A DNA stretch of 64,000 bases, from NCBI GenBank assembly GCA_026745465.1, contig JACYXH010000216.1:992501-1056500 (forward strand), in the 5' to 3' direction. Within the stretch, counting starts at the first letter, position 1. Each line of letters starts with the position of its first letter. The DNA comes from Lota lota (Eukaryota > Chordata > Actinopteri > Gadiformes > Lotidae). A program made the translations under genes and the position numbers. The notes under the pieces were generated by a model. It saw only the letters and a list, made by a program, of their open reading frames with translations. It made no database searches and was not told the DNA's origin. Below are positions 1-11,587 of the stretch, in pieces.

Positions 1-3000
1 TGAGCGAGGTAACCCTCAACAGCTGTACCGACTGAGCATCACGAACCCACGCTCCAACCCCACCATTGGCATCGCCTACCCGCAGCAGAAGGTCTCCCCA
101 CCCAAGAAGCCGGAGGCCAGCCGCGAGCCAGTTTCCGGGAGCTACAGGTTCCACGTCCCCAGCATCCCAGAGAGAGAGGCCGAGCTGCACCAAGAGGAGC
201 TAAGCTACAACCGGTGCTTCCAGGAGGCTTCGTCCAACCTGACCTCCCCAAGCTATACCTCACAGACACTGACCTCCACAGGTGGGGCCTCCACCCATCA
301 ACATTCAGCCATGGCCCAGCAGCAGCAGCAGTCGGCTACGATGGAGAATATCAGTGCACAGTCCAGCAGCCAGCAGCTCCTCACAGATTTTCAACTGAGT
401 TGCTCCAACGCATGGCAGTCTCCAGAGAGGAGTTTTAATGGTGCTAACTATGGGATTTCATCCCAAAAATCTACAACTCTCTCTGAGGTCAATAAGGCAG
501 GTGTCTTTGCATCGGCTCCGTTTCAGTATGGATACCAGTTTCTGGAAGACTCCAGCGCTAGCCCTTTCTCTTGTGAACAGAACTCACAGTCGCAAGACTT
601 CACAGACTCCGCCCATGTTTCTGCCCACGTGACCCACACCTCTTTTTCCTTCACAATGGGAGGGGAGCTACCTTCGAGTAACACTCAGTTCTGTAAGGAT
701 CCACCGCAAGAGGAGCGTACCTGTTACCCAACCCCACTGTCGTCACAGTACACCCCAGTTCCACCGGGGGCAGCATCATCTCTGCTCGGCCCCAGGAGTC
801 AGAGCGAGGACTCCACTAGTAGCGACAGTTCTGGCTCCAGCACACAGCAGTCTCAACAGGGAAAAAACGCCCTACAAAAGTGCACGGAGGATTTTGGACC
901 GGCAAATGGTGATGATTTGGCGATTACTCCTGGGAATAAGAGAAATGGACACCCAAAAGACACAGGTGCCAACCAGAGAACACTCATTCAAGGAAGTGTG
1001 CATCATTCAAGAAGTAATTCACAAGGTCCATGTGGCCAATTACACCTTGCAAACAAAACTTATCAAAGCTCTTCACACAATAACGTTCACATGGGCTCAG
1101 CGCCTTTTGATAAAAAAATCAACAATAAGGTACATAACAGATTACCACACTCTACATATTTATCAGTTGAGCAACAACCGATCCCATTTGCTGATATGAA
1201 TGAAAAGTTTCAGTTCCAAAACCAAACAGCACTCGACCAAAGGCCCAATTCATCAAAAAATGGCATAATGCCCTGGCAACAGCCACGCCAAACTTCTATC
1301 ACTGCAAGCCAGAACAAAACAGAGCTGTCGAGGCAACTTAATAACCAAAAACTGGCTTACATAGTTTCTCCCTCTGACTGGCAGGATGATTGTAAATCCC
1401 ACAAGAATGCCCCCACGAAAAACCCTAACTCCTTTCAAAACAATAAAACAAATGATGTGTTTTCGAACCAAAGACCAGATGCTATCAAACATAGTAGCAG
1501 CAATGCAATGCCAAATTTCAAAGCCGAGGCCCACCACACACAGGTCAGTGAGCCAAAAAATAAACCGTCCCGGAACTATAGCTATCCGCCATTACAAGTA
1601 GCCCCTGTCGGCCGTATGATGGTGTCCCCATATGAATCCCCTTTGCCTTCTCCTTTGCTGTCACCCGTGCACAACCCCACTTCCAGCAGCACCTGCTCCT
1701 CGCTCTCACCGGCGTCCACCAGTCCTGTTAACCATAGCTCAGAGGACAGCCAGATGACGAAGACAGGTGGCCCGCCACCCTTTTATCACCAGCACCAGAC
1801 CAAAACACAGTTGCCCTCAGACCACTTGGGAACAAATTCTCAGCATTTCCATGCTGAAGTCCCCCGAAATATGCCTTATGGGTCAGACAGAGGAAAAGAC
1901 GACATGCTGAGCTACCTGCAGAACGGTGTGAACCTTAAAAATGTTATGGATGGAAGCAAGGGTTTCATGGACAGCTTTGGTCTGGAACATCATCAGCCTC
2001 CACCGCCATACTCTGCGCATCAGTTGCTCGCCACTTCCTTAGCAACGGCTAATCTGGACCAGTTAGACGTGGTGCTGACGTGTAAGCAGTGTGATCAAAA
2101 TTTCAACAACCTGGCGTCGTTCTTGGGTCATAAACAGTATTGCTCTCAGCATTCTTTTTCACACATTGACCTCAAAGACATATCCAAGATGGAAGACGGC
2201 AGAAAGTTTCACGCAGACCCTTCAAAAGTTCAGACATCTGGTGCTAACATATCTATACCGAGATGCCCATCGGATCTTCATCTATCTCTTTTGGGCCTTA
2301 ATAAAAATGGAGAGCTGATGTGTGATGGTGAAACAAAAGGCGATAACAAGGAGGATCAACTCAAACTCAGTTTATTCTCTGGATCAGGCAATCTACCTGT
2401 CCATCTTCCTGAGTTGGAAATGGAGGATGCTAAGCTAGACAGTTTAATTACAGAAGCGTTGAATGGACTGGGATATCAATCAGATAATGCAGAGATAGAC
2501 AGCAGTTTTATTGATGCATTTGCTGATGATGACCTTACCACTATCAAAGCAACTTCAAACAAACAATCTTTGAAAAACAAAGAGTCCATTGCCACTGACT
2601 GTAAAAGCAAAACTGTAAAAGAGGACAGGACTTTAACAGAATCAAAGTATCTGTATGACTCCAATGAGAAACATGAAACAGACAAGTATACAGAGAGCAA
2701 ATTTGAGAAAATGTCTCTGAATATGGAGAAAGATGAGAAAATTATCATAAAGAAAGAAACCTCTCCTAAAAATTCACAAATCTCCCCTAAGAAGATGTCA
2801 AGGGAAAGAGAGATTAAAGAAACAGAGGCCAGTAAACGGTTCACAAGTGAGGATTTCCGTGCTCCCCGATTGGTCCTCAGCAGCAAGTTTGCCGAGCGCT
2901 GCGGTCTTAAAGGTTTTCAGGACGGCTCGGTAGCCAGAGCATCCACACATTCCCAGCCGTCCACTGCAACCCAAACCTCTCCGACAACAACAACCAAGGC

Positions 3001-6000
3001 AGTCAAAGAGAATAAACGAAAAAGAAGCAGTGGTGGCACTTGGAGCAAGGAGCTTATTCACAAGATAGTTCAACAGAAGAACAAGCTTCATAAGCTCCAC
3101 GTTAAAGGAACCAAAAACATTCAGTTCCCTCTGGTCATGGACAAGGTCACTCCCAGCGTGCAGAACCCTGCTTTTGGAGAGTACGATTATGTGTCGGACG
3201 CAGATGACGAATGTGAACCCGTGAAGATAGCGAGCCAGGGCCGTCTCAGCCAAAGCAGTCGGTGTAAATACACGTACACTAAGGAGAGCAAATGGAGGGC
3301 TAGGGGGGAGAGGGAACAGGCTGCGTGGAGGCATGAGTCCAAAGAGTGCTTTGAAGTGAAGAAGAGTGAAGTGGTTTCCCTCCCACCTGAGAAGTATGCT
3401 TCCCACCAGAAGGTCAGGAGGCGGGACAGCAGGTCCTCCACCAGCAGTGACCTCAGTACATCTGTGAGCGCTTCTAGCGACAGCGTCAGCAGTCCCAAAA
3501 GCACTGACCGCACTGACTCAGACTGTGAGAGGAGGGCGGAGATGCAGACGAAAGAGTTTCCGGAGCAGAGGAGATCGTCGCCACACAAGACCCTGTACGA
3601 CGAGACCCGCACATCTGTAGCACTGTCCTTCACTAAATCTGCCAAAATGGGGAATACAGATCAGTCTGGTCATTCTTCTATCAAAGACAGTTCAAAGACC
3701 CTCAAGATCCATCACTCCAGCCCAGATATTGCTGATCCGGTGTCATTGTCACCTAAAGCAAATAATGCACTCAAGAACCATGAGAAATGTAAAAACCCAC
3801 TTACAATATCGAAGTCAGAGTCACATAGCAGAGAAACCGACACATTTAGTTATGACGTGAACACATCACAGAGAACAGACGAAACGTTTCACAAAGAAGA
3901 CTCGACGGCCCAATCTAGTCATGCTCATATTGAGCAACTGCAGCTTGACTCGCCGCAATCTGTCACTGTCAACGAAGAAGATTTGAATCATGAGAAGGAG
4001 AGAGGCTCAGAGAGAAAAGCAACATGCAAAAGAAGCGATAGCCAGGGGCACGAGCCAACACAAGCAAAGTTGTCAGACAGTGACTTTTTTGATAAGCACA
4101 GTGAGGATGTCTGCAGGGGGGAAGAGGCAGTTACATTAGGGAAGGACTTTGCCCCCAAGCCTCCATCTCTTTGCAGTTCCTTCATGGATGATGTGTGCCT
4201 CTCTCCACCCGAAAGCCACGATCCATTACTACAAAAAGACACATCTCACCTCATGCCCTATCCTCTTGATCAGGACCACGGACTCATGAAGTCTCCACTG
4301 TCGTTTGACACATCATCTGTGTTTGGGGACTTGACGGTAGCAGGGTTTGATAACAGTCTTTACTCAGACATCCCCTTGCAGAAAGAGGGGTTCAGCTCAA
4401 TAGAAAACACACTTGATAAGAAGGAAACTTTTGATGCCTCCTTTTCTCCCTTTTTGGAACAACGGCAGTGGAGCCTTATGGTAGATGTCAGCCCAGTGCT
4501 ACCAGAAGAGATATCTCAGTACAAAGGAGACACGGTGAAATCCAATGAAAATAAATCTGATTTTAATCAGGTTCCTTTGTCTCTGCCAGACAAAATTATG
4601 GACTACAGTGCAAATCTCAACAGCTGTGCGTCAGAGGATGAGCTCGAGATTAAGAGAATTGTGAGTGAGCTTGAAAATCAGCTACAGACGACTAAGATAG
4701 AGAGCCCGCCACTGCTCCCCGAAAACACCCGAAAACATCTGCAAATTAGCAAGTTTTATCCCCTGCGGCTGAGCGATGATTCTGACAATGATGGCACCGG
4801 TCTGGATATTCACTGTCCTGTGCAATCCTTGAGCGTGCCAGTGAGCAGTCTGTCATCCGAACATTTTACTGACCAGGTTCTACCATGGTCCAGTCCATTC
4901 CAGTTTGACCTGATTGAGGAGGACCATAATACACTGACTCCAACACACAATGAGCCGGGATCCCTTGAACATTTTAGCGAAAGGGGAGACGAGGTGACAG
5001 ATATAGCTACAAGTGCACATTCATTACAGCATCAATCAGCATTAATACAAATCTGTGAGCACACAGCTGAGGACACAAACAGTGAAAAAGAAAAAACTCT
5101 TATAGAAACAAAGGAGGACATTTTGGAAGAGAAGAGATACACAGAGAACCTTATAAAAAGCCTGGAGGTGATTTCAGACTCTATTTTCAAAGAAGAATCC
5201 ATTATATCGGAAAAACAGGAGATGAATGTCAGCCCATGCAAAAGCCAACTTGATCCAGAAATTGAATGTCAAGGAACTGATGTAATAGACAGAGAAGATC
5301 ACAGCGAACGGGAAGTCATTACTGAGACGGACGATATATTATTATCTCCAAATATCATTGAGCAAAAACAGGCTATTGAATTCATTCTGAATGAGTCACA
5401 GTCTCTGTCTCTGTCCAACACCACTGAGCCCATTGCTGATGGAATCCGCCCAATTGTGCTGCAGTCAAGTGAACCCTTAGAGAACAATAATAATGGGGCC
5501 AAAACAGACGATGTGTCCCTTCAGAAAGATATTAAGCTTGAGAGTAACACCATGGAGTCTGCGTACTGTTCAGCAGACATGGGCATGGAGGGTTCTCATG
5601 TGGTCCAGGGGACTTGTGCGAACAGTAAAGCATTGGACAATCTAAATAAACTCTTCAAAAGCAATATGGACAATGGCAAATACTCCACAATAGACAGTCA
5701 AGAGGAGGAAGAAGAGGCAGTTAAGGGAATCACTAGTGATTCAGATGCCCAGTCCCCCTCAGCAGACAATGCTGCTGACGCCAACATAGGGCTGAGTGAG
5801 AATAAAGAGGATGTGAAGGAAACAGGCTTGCTACAGAGGGCTTCTGAGTTCCACGCTGACGGTGCTCATCTGTATTCACCCTTTGCTGACGAACAGGGAG
5901 TGGAACGTTCAGAAAATCTACAAGAGGATAGCGACATGCAGACCATCATCACAACACAAGAGGATTTAGTTGGTCATGTTGCACATCAAAACTACAGCCA

Positions 6001-9000
6001 CATTGAGATGTACAGAGCAGATCTTGCAGCCGAAATGTCCATGGAGGTAGTGACCACAGAAAAACCTTATAGCCCAATGCTGATGGAGACCAATATAGAA
6101 TGTCAGGGTAGAAACAATCCAGAAGCTCCAGCCACAGAGGGAGAAAGTAGCATGTTGGTGATGCATCCAAAGTCTAGCGACATCCAGGAGGGTCCAGATA
6201 CTTGTACAGTGGATTCACCAAAAACTGAATCAGACCTTCAATCCAACAATATTCAGGACCAAGTAGGAGAGCTTCCAACTGTTGAAGACAGCGAAGTACC
6301 ACAAGAACATCTCATGGCAAGCCTCAAAAGTTCACCCTGCGGTAGGAATATGGATGTAGAACATTGTCAATGTATCTTATATTCTGCTCCACCTGCCTCT
6401 CCTCCAGTCATTCCAATTTCTCCACTAACATCCTTGGAAAATGTAGGAATGCAAGAGAATACATGTCAGTCACAAGGCAATTGTGACAGTACAACCATCG
6501 AGCAAGAACCACTTCGAAGCACACCTTCTTCACCATTCCCAAGAAGCAGAAGTGAAAATGAACACATCGATGAGGCGGAGAATATTGACCAGCCGTTGAC
6601 CACAACAGCAGAGATGGAGTACACCTTAATTAGTCCCCCTCATTTGGCTCTTGGAATTAATGAGTGTAAAACGTCTAGTGATGAAACCAGCGCATCTGAA
6701 CCAATTCCTCTGAGCACCACGGCAGAGCCACAGGAGGCGTCGGATGATGTTACTAAGAGGGACGACACTTTGTACGATTTTACACTCAGCCCGCTGGACT
6801 ACAATGGCATCTCAAATGACCCCCCACAGCTCAATCATTATGACTACATCCCTATATCACCAGAGAATGATGCAGAGGATAAAGAAATGATCAAGAGTCC
6901 CAGAAAGATGTGTGAACCGTGTGAGCTCAGCGTTGACCCAGCGCTGATGTTCATCAAAAACACACCGGACGTAGAAACAGACGCGCCATCAAAGTCAGGT
7001 TCATCAGCTCAACTGAAGTTACCAGATGAACCTCGGGGCAGCAATGACAGCCAATGTCCAAAATATCCTTGCATTGCATTGAATTTCCCCACACACGATA
7101 AATGCACAGATTCCTCGAGTGATGTAAAGACAACTGTGAAGGTTTACCATAATGGCGTTGAATCCGTTGATCCTATTGACGGTGTCATCATGAGTCAAGC
7201 TGGATCGGGTGATAATGGCACTCTGTGTTTGCAAGATACCGCACCAAGATACCACAGAGAAGACGCGTCCGATGGCTTGTTCACTTTGAAGCCCGTAATC
7301 ATCTGTGAAAAGGTGGACGCTTTACAAAAACAACTGGCAATGGAGAACAAACTTCAAAAACCCACAGTCAACCATCTACAAGGGGATGTCTCGCCAAAAA
7401 AGGCAGATGAAAGGAGCAACATGCAACAGGGGAAAGCATTCTGTGACATCTGTTCCATGTGTTTCAGGACAGTTCCAGGGTTAAAAAGACACAAGGCAAT
7501 GAAACATTTGGTCAAAGCAGACAAAAACATTCTCCTGGACAGTCCAAATCATCAGGGGAATATTCTCAGTTCCAAACCACCATCGACTACCGAGAAGCGC
7601 CTCAAAGATAATTCACAACGATGCTTCCAGAACAAAATACATGGACAGCCTAAAAGTCTCTATACCGAGAAAAGTGAGGATTTAGTCCCATTGAATGTGT
7701 CAGAGTCAGCTAAGATCATAGACCATAAGGCAACAGAGACAGATGTTACCCTGGCAGCAGAGGAAACAGCCCCCCATAAGCCTTCCCTGTCTACAAAGGT
7801 AAAGAAAATGTACAAAGCCAGGAAGAACAAAAACGGCAAAGTCAGCGACCAGACAGACCGTTTCTCTGATGAGCTTCTGAATATATTGAAAACAGACATT
7901 CTACAAGCGATAACTCCTGATTTCCAAAACCGTGGAATTCAAGAGCTCTGTGATTCATCTGAAGCACAAGTGAAAATAAACAATATGCTAAACAAGACAA
8001 TTACTGAAACAGAGTTTCCAAACTCTGTTGCCTCAAACTGTGGCTTGGAAAGCCTAACCAAAAGCCCTACAAAAGATGCAAATCTCCCAAATGAAATGAC
8101 TGACATTAAGCCAAACAAAAGTGACACTGATGAGCTGGAAAGTACAAGTTTGAAAGAGACGGTCAATGGAGAAGAATCATGCAAGGACATTAGAAAGGAT
8201 TGTATTTCTCCACACAAGGAGACGATTGAAGAATCTTGTGAACCAAGTGCGAATGTAGATGTGATTGAAGAAAAGAAAAAAGTCCCAGAGAAGAAAGTTG
8301 CACAGGAAATACTTCAAACAGTGTCAGTCAAGATAGAATGTGAGAAAACAAGAGCCCCTTCAGAGGAGGCAGATGGTCCTCTCTCCGCCCCGGTCAAAGG
8401 TTTTCTCGACGACGATACCACATTTTCACAGCTCTTCCCCAGAGACGAGGATGTAAAGAGGAAAAAGCCCCCTCGAGTTTACAGTAAGAAGAACAAAAGA
8501 CAGAAGCTATCCCCTGATTCACATACGCTACAAGACTGCCCTCTTTCTCAAGACCAATGCGCTGACCATCAAGCAGACAAAACATTGAACAACAGTCAAA
8601 GCAACCACTGTGAATATGAGACAATATCTATTGATGATGCCATCATGTTAAATATGTGCCACAACAGCTCTTTGAAGGGGGATGCCAAGACGGCGTCAGA
8701 AATCAATCAATGTGTCAGTGATCATGAAAAAAATACGGACAACCACGAGAAGCTTGGCAGCAACCACTTATGTCCAATCGAAGGCACTGTTGATAAATCC
8801 TCAATGGAATGGAGCGGCTTGAGTGACCATAAAAGCCTTCCTGCTGAGCAAAAGGTATCTTCTAACCCAATCTCATCCAAAGAAGATGTGCCAACTACAC
8901 AATGCTCTGTGAAGCTTCCTCATGCCCCCCAGCCTCTAGAACCAAGCATCCCAGACAATGTACCCAATTTCCACAGCATAGACATTCAAAACATCAAGAC

Positions 9001-11587
9001 CACATTTCAGCTGCCTGAGATCCAGTTCTTTGAGTCTAGTAAAGACATCACAGTGGGTCCTCCCATAGCAGCGACCGACCTAGAGAACAAAGACACTGAG
9101 AAATCCAAGAAACCAACAGAACGCCGAGGCAGGAAGCGCCAGGACGGCAGCATAAAGGTGAAGGACAAGCAGTACAAGTGCAAGGTGTGCTTCACCTGGT
9201 TTCTCACGCTGGGAGAGCTGAACTTCCACAAGCTCTCGCACAACCCCTCCCCGCCGCCCACCTGCTATATGTGTGTCCAGCGTAAGTTCAGCTCCAGGGA
9301 GCAGCTGAGAGACCACTTGAGAGAGAAACATGCCAAAAACAAAGCGGGCATCTGGACATGCGGGATGTGCCTGAAGGAGATATCAGATGTCTGGATGTAC
9401 AATGAACACTTGCGCGAGCACGCCACCCAGTTCGCCCGGAAGGGCCAGACACAGGGGTCAATGTTAGGTGTTCCAGGCACCTTCATGCAGGAGACGGCCG
9501 TGAAGAACTTCATCACGTCCATTATGCAGCACCGGCCCTCCAAAGCCAACAAAGAATCCACCAAAGCCCCCAAGGCGCCGGAGAGACCAGCAGTTCATGA
9601 CATCATTGCGGGGGAGGGGAAGGCCGCTGCTGCAGAGAGAGTGGAACCCAAAGTTCAGAAGTCCACAAACAGTAGCGGAACAAGTGAGATGCCACTCGAG
9701 GTCCTCCACAAAACAGACACGCCTAAAAATGTCGAGATGCATCCGAACTGCAAAGATCCCTCCAGGGACTGCCATCACTGTGGGAAACAGTTTCCTAAGC
9801 CATTCAAGCTCCAGAGACATCTTGTGGTTCACAACTTGGAGAAGATTTTCCTTTGTCACAAATGTCCAGTTTCGTACCAGGAGGCCGAAGAACTAAAAGA
9901 CCACCTAAAGAGGGCGCACGAGGAGATGGAGGACTTGGATTCAAAACATACCACCCTCTACACCTGTGAACTCTGTGCTGATGTCATGCACGTGATAAAG
10001 AAATCGTTCATTTGCAGCACATGCAACTACACCTTTTCTAAAAAGGAGCAGTTTGACCGTCACATGGAAAAACATCTGTTGGGGGGAAACAAGATTTTCA
10101 AGTTCAAAGGGGTGCTGAGACCTGTTAAAGCGTCGACCTCTAAAGACGACGTGACGTCTGACTTCCCAGCAGGCAAGAAGAGGAAAATCATGAATGACTG
10201 TATGCAGGAAAACAGCTCAGACAGTGGGATAGCCAGCGTTGGCTCCCTGCACTTGAATCCCAGTTCTGAAACGCCGTCTTCAAAATCAAATGTAACCGTG
10301 GCTGATGACTCCACACAGACGAGTGCCAACGTTTATTGCAATGACCCACAAAGTACAAGTGTTAAAATGGAGGACGACGCTGAGGAGTATTCGGACCCAT
10401 TTGGGGAACTTGATCAATGTTCCTTTCACGGCGAATCTTCAGAATCTGAATCACCCAAGAAAGAGGAAAGATATCCCAGCACGTTGCCAACGCTGCCAGT
10501 TAAAGAGGGTTGTGAAAGACCTGCTTCTGAACTATGCGATGTGAAGGAGGAGGACGAGGCGGTGGGCATCCCAGCAGAGACGACATCTCGGCGGTTAGCC
10601 TCTAAAGAGAATATTGACATAGGACAAGAGCGAGTGAGAGAGAAGCCCGCCTCAGCGGACGGTGGCACAGACGGGGAGCAAGCATCAGAGAGTAGATGTT
10701 CAGTCCCATCCAGCGAGGATTTGCCCGGTTTCACAAGAAATACATCGATAGCAAACAACCAGACCTCAGAAAAGTGTCACATATATCAGCAGAGAGACGA
10801 TAGTCAGGGGAAGGAATCTTACAAGCCTAATGGCAGCAATGACGGGAAGCAGGATACTCTATCAAACAGTACTGAGCCGCAAGCGAGCAGTCTGACGAAA
10901 GACAAAGGGTCCCTGATGAAAACAAACGAAGGCTGCAGAACCAGCATGACAAGGCCATCAGAACCAACGCAGATGATCAAAGGGTCGTCAAATGGCTCTG
11001 ACTTAATTGAGGACAGGGAGTCTCTGAGACAGCAAAAGAAAAGGAAAGAGATGAAGTCTCCCTGTTGCTCGCAAAGAATTTGCTCTCCTGCCACGCGTGA
11101 GAATCTTGATGTCGATGCAAAGGCGAAAAAGAAGTTTCGCCTCAGCAAAAGCGAGAGCCCTTCGTCACAAAAGAAACCAGAGGGGCCAAATGATTACTCA
11201 GTGCTCTCATCAGTCAGGGACGATGTTGTGAGCAACAAGATTATCTCCAAAAGCAAAATGTCAAACCTGGGTTTGCAGGCCAAGAGAGGTTTGCTTGACA
11301 ACTGCTTACCAAAGAAAGCAGAGATTGTAGCCCATGTGAATGGGGATTGCAAAGCAAAAAAGGGAACTTTAGGGCGCTGTTTGCAGTCTCCAGTATCTAA
11401 GGGATCGACGGCTCCTAAGAACAATTCCCTGAACAAGCCTCGGCCGAAGATGGGAGTCAGGTCGATGGAAAGCCATTCCTACCGGACCGCAGAGTCTCAG
11501 AACCACCTCCTGAGCCAACTATTTGGCCAAAAACTCACTAGCTTTAAGATTCCTTTAAGAAAAGACACATCGGAATCAATGAACTGA
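1..11587 (+). CDS. znf469: ZNF469-like giant C2H2 zinc-finger protein (5'-partial)
   Basis: One uninterrupted frame runs from the window edge (codons start at base 2) to TGA at 11585-11587. The first internal ATG is at 311 and opens 3758 residues; about 103 more open codons lie before it, so the true start is outside the window. Most of the protein is low-complexity, Ser/Lys/Glu/Asp-rich and probably disordered, with a short polyQ after Met311. Counting from that Met, zinc fingers begin near residues 591 (C2HC-like), 2378, 2957, 2985, 3017, 3154, 3182 and 3235, with a Cys pair at 3219. The C-terminal cluster (CKVCFTWFLTLGELNFHKL) and the end motif (YRTAESQNHLLSQLFGQKL) match my memory of ZNF469, and the length is close to the human protein's roughly 3950 residues. 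Human ZNF469 is linked to brittle cornea syndrome and extracellular-matrix gene control, presumably in the nucleus. The assignment is from memory, without alignment; a teleost duplicate is possible. Confidence 0.8.
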   Translation, partial: ERGNPQQLYRLSITNPRSNPTIGIAYPQQKVSPPKKPEASREPVSGSYRFHVPSIPEREAELHQEELSYNRCFQEASSNLTSPSYTSQTLTSTGGASTHQHSAMAQQQQQSATMENISAQSSSQQLLTDFQLSCSNAWQSPERSFNGANYGISSQKSTTLSEVNKAGVFASAPFQYGYQFLEDSSASPFSCEQNSQSQDFTDSAHVSAHVTHTSFSFTMGGELPSSNTQFCKDPPQEERTCYPTPLSSQYTPVPPGAASSLLGPRSQSEDSTSSDSSGSSTQQSQQGKNALQKCTEDFGPANGDDLAITPGNKRNGHPKDTGANQRTLIQGSVHHSRSNSQGPCGQLHLANKTYQSSSHNNVHMGSAPFDKKINNKVHNRLPHSTYLSVEQQPIPFADMNEKFQFQNQTALDQRPNSSKNGIMPWQQPRQTSITASQNKTELSRQLNNQKLAYIVSPSDWQDDCKSHKNAPTKNPNSFQNNKTNDVFSNQRPDAIKHSSSNAMPNFKAEAHHTQVSEPKNKPSRNYSYPPLQVAPVGRMMVSPYESPLPSPLLSPVHNPTSSSTCSSLSPASTSPVNHSSEDSQMTKTGGPPPFYHQHQTKTQLPSDHLGTNSQHFHAEVPRNMPYGSDRGKDDMLSYLQNGVNLKNVMDGSKGFMDSFGLEHHQPPPPYSAHQLLATSLATANLDQLDVVLTCKQCDQNFNNLASFLGHKQYCSQHSFSHIDLKDISKMEDGRKFHADPSKVQTSGANISIPRCPSDLHLSLLGLNKNGELMCDGETKGDNKEDQLKLSLFSGSGNLPVHLPELEMEDAKLDSLITEALNGLGYQSDNAEIDSSFIDAFADDDLTTIKATSNKQSLKNKESIATDCKSKTVKEDRTLTESKYLYDSNEKHETDKYTESKFEKMSLNMEKDEKIIIKKETSPKNSQISPKKMSREREIKETEASKRFTSEDFRAPRLVLSSKFAERCGLKGFQDGSVARASTHSQPSTATQTSPTTTTKAVKENKRKRSSGGTWSKELIHKIVQQKNKLHKLHVKGTKNIQFPLVMDKVTPSVQNPAFGEYDYVSDADDECEPVKIASQGRLSQSSRCKYTYTKESKWRARGEREQAAWRHESKECFEVKKSEVVSLPPEKYASHQKVRRRDSRSSTSSDLSTSVSASSDSVSSPKSTDRTDSDCERRAEMQTKEFPEQRRSSPHKTLYDETRTSVALSFTKSAKMGNTDQSGHSSIKDSSKTLKIHHSSPDIADPVSLSPKANNALKNHEKCKNPLTISKSESHSRETDTFSYDVNTSQRTDETFHKEDSTAQSSHAHIEQLQLDSPQSVTVNEEDLNHEKERGSERKATCKRSDSQGHEPTQAKLSDSDFFDKHSEDVCRGEEAVTLGKDFAPKPPSLCSSFMDDVCLSPPESHDPLLQKDTSHLMPYPLDQDHGLMKSPLSFDTSSVFGDLTVAGFDNSLYSDIPLQKEGFSSIENTLDKKETFDASFSPFLEQRQWSLMVDVSPVLPEEISQYKGDTVKSNENKSDFNQVPLSLPDKIMDYSANLNSCASEDELEIKRIVSELENQLQTTKIESPPLLPENTRKHLQISKFYPLRLSDDSDNDGTGLDIHCPVQSLSVPVSSLSSEHFTDQVLPWSSPFQFDLIEEDHNTLTPTHNEPGSLEHFSERGDEVTDIATSAHSLQHQSALIQICEHTAEDTNSEKEKTLIETKEDILEEKRYTENLIKSLEVISDSIFKEESIISEKQEMNVSPCKSQLDPEIECQGTDVIDREDHSEREVITETDDILLSPNIIEQKQAIEFILNESQSLSLSNTTEPIADGIRPIVLQSSEPLENNNNGAKTDDVSLQKDIKLESNTMESAYCSADMGMEGSHVVQGTCANSKALDNLNKLFKSNMDNGKYSTIDSQEEEEEAVKGITSDSDAQSPSADNAADANIGLSENKEDVKETGLLQRASEFHADGAHLYSPFADEQGVERSENLQEDSDMQTIITTQEDLVGHVAHQNYSHIEMYRADLAAEMSMEVVTTEKPYSPMLMETNIECQGRNNPEAPATEGESSMLVMHPKSSDIQEGPDTCTVDSPKTESDLQSNNIQDQVGELPTVEDSEVPQEHLMASLKSSPCGRNMDVEHCQCILYSAPPASPPVIPISPLTSLENVGMQENTCQSQGNCDSTTIEQEPLRSTPSSPFPRSRSENEHIDEAENIDQPLTTTAEMEYTLISPPHLALGINECKTSSDETSASEPIPLSTTAEPQEASDDVTKRDDTLYDFTLSPLDYNGISNDPPQLNHYDYIPISPENDAEDKEMIKSPRKMCEPCELSVDPALMFIKNTPDVETDAPSKSGSSAQLKLPDEPRGSNDSQCPKYPCIALNFPTHDKCTDSSSDVKTTVKVYHNGVESVDPIDGVIMSQAGSGDNGTLCLQDTAPRYHREDASDGLFTLKPVIICEKVDALQKQLAMENKLQKPTVNHLQGDVSPKKADERSNMQQGKAFCDICSMCFRTVPGLKRHKAMKHLVKADKNILLDSPNHQGNILSSKPPSTTEKRLKDNSQRCFQNKIHGQPKSLYTEKSEDLVPLNVSESAKIIDHKATETDVTLAAEETAPHKPSLSTKVKKMYKARKNKNGKVSDQTDRFSDELLNILKTDILQAITPDFQNRGIQELCDSSEAQVKINNMLNKTITETEFPNSVASNCGLESLTKSPTKDANLPNEMTDIKPNKSDTDELESTSLKETVNGEESCKDIRKDCISPHKETIEESCEPSANVDVIEEKKKVPEKKVAQEILQTVSVKIECEKTRAPSEEADGPLSAPVKGFLDDDTTFSQLFPRDEDVKRKKPPRVYSKKNKRQKLSPDSHTLQDCPLSQDQCADHQADKTLNNSQSNHCEYETISIDDAIMLNMCHNSSLKGDAKTASEINQCVSDHEKNTDNHEKLGSNHLCPIEGTVDKSSMEWSGLSDHKSLPAEQKVSSNPISSKEDVPTTQCSVKLPHAPQPLEPSIPDNVPNFHSIDIQNIKTTFQLPEIQFFESSKDITVGPPIAATDLENKDTEKSKKPTERRGRKRQDGSIKVKDKQYKCKVCFTWFLTLGELNFHKLSHNPSPPPTCYMCVQRKFSSREQLRDHLREKHAKNKAGIWTCGMCLKEISDVWMYNEHLREHATQFARKGQTQGSMLGVPGTFMQETAVKNFITSIMQHRPSKANKESTKAPKAPERPAVHDIIAGEGKAAAAERVEPKVQKSTNSSGTSEMPLEVLHKTDTPKNVEMHPNCKDPSRDCHHCGKQFPKPFKLQRHLVVHNLEKIFLCHKCPVSYQEAEELKDHLKRAHEEMEDLDSKHTTLYTCELCADVMHVIKKSFICSTCNYTFSKKEQFDRHMEKHLLGGNKIFKFKGVLRPVKASTSKDDVTSDFPAGKKRKIMNDCMQENSSDSGIASVGSLHLNPSSETPSSKSNVTVADDSTQTSANVYCNDPQSTSVKMEDDAEEYSDPFGELDQCSFHGESSESESPKKEERYPSTLPTLPVKEGCERPASELCDVKEEDEAVGIPAETTSRRLASKENIDIGQERVREKPASADGGTDGEQASESRCSVPSSEDLPGFTRNTSIANNQTSEKCHIYQQRDDSQGKESYKPNGSNDGKQDTLSNSTEPQASSLTKDKGSLMKTNEGCRTSMTRPSEPTQMIKGSSNGSDLIEDRESLRQQKKRKEMKSPCCSQRICSPATRENLDVDAKAKKKFRLSKSESPSSQKKPEGPNDYSVLSSVRDDVVSNKIISKSKMSNLGLQAKRGLLDNCLPKKAEIVAHVNGDCKAKKGTLGRCLQSPVSKGSTAPKNNSLNKPRPKMGVRSMESHSYRTAESQNHLLSQLFGQKLTSFKIPLRKDTSESMN

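Noticed and set aside
2476-11436. Many minus-strand frames of 65-200 codons
   Set aside because: Shadows of the znf469-like coding frame, caused by its codon composition.
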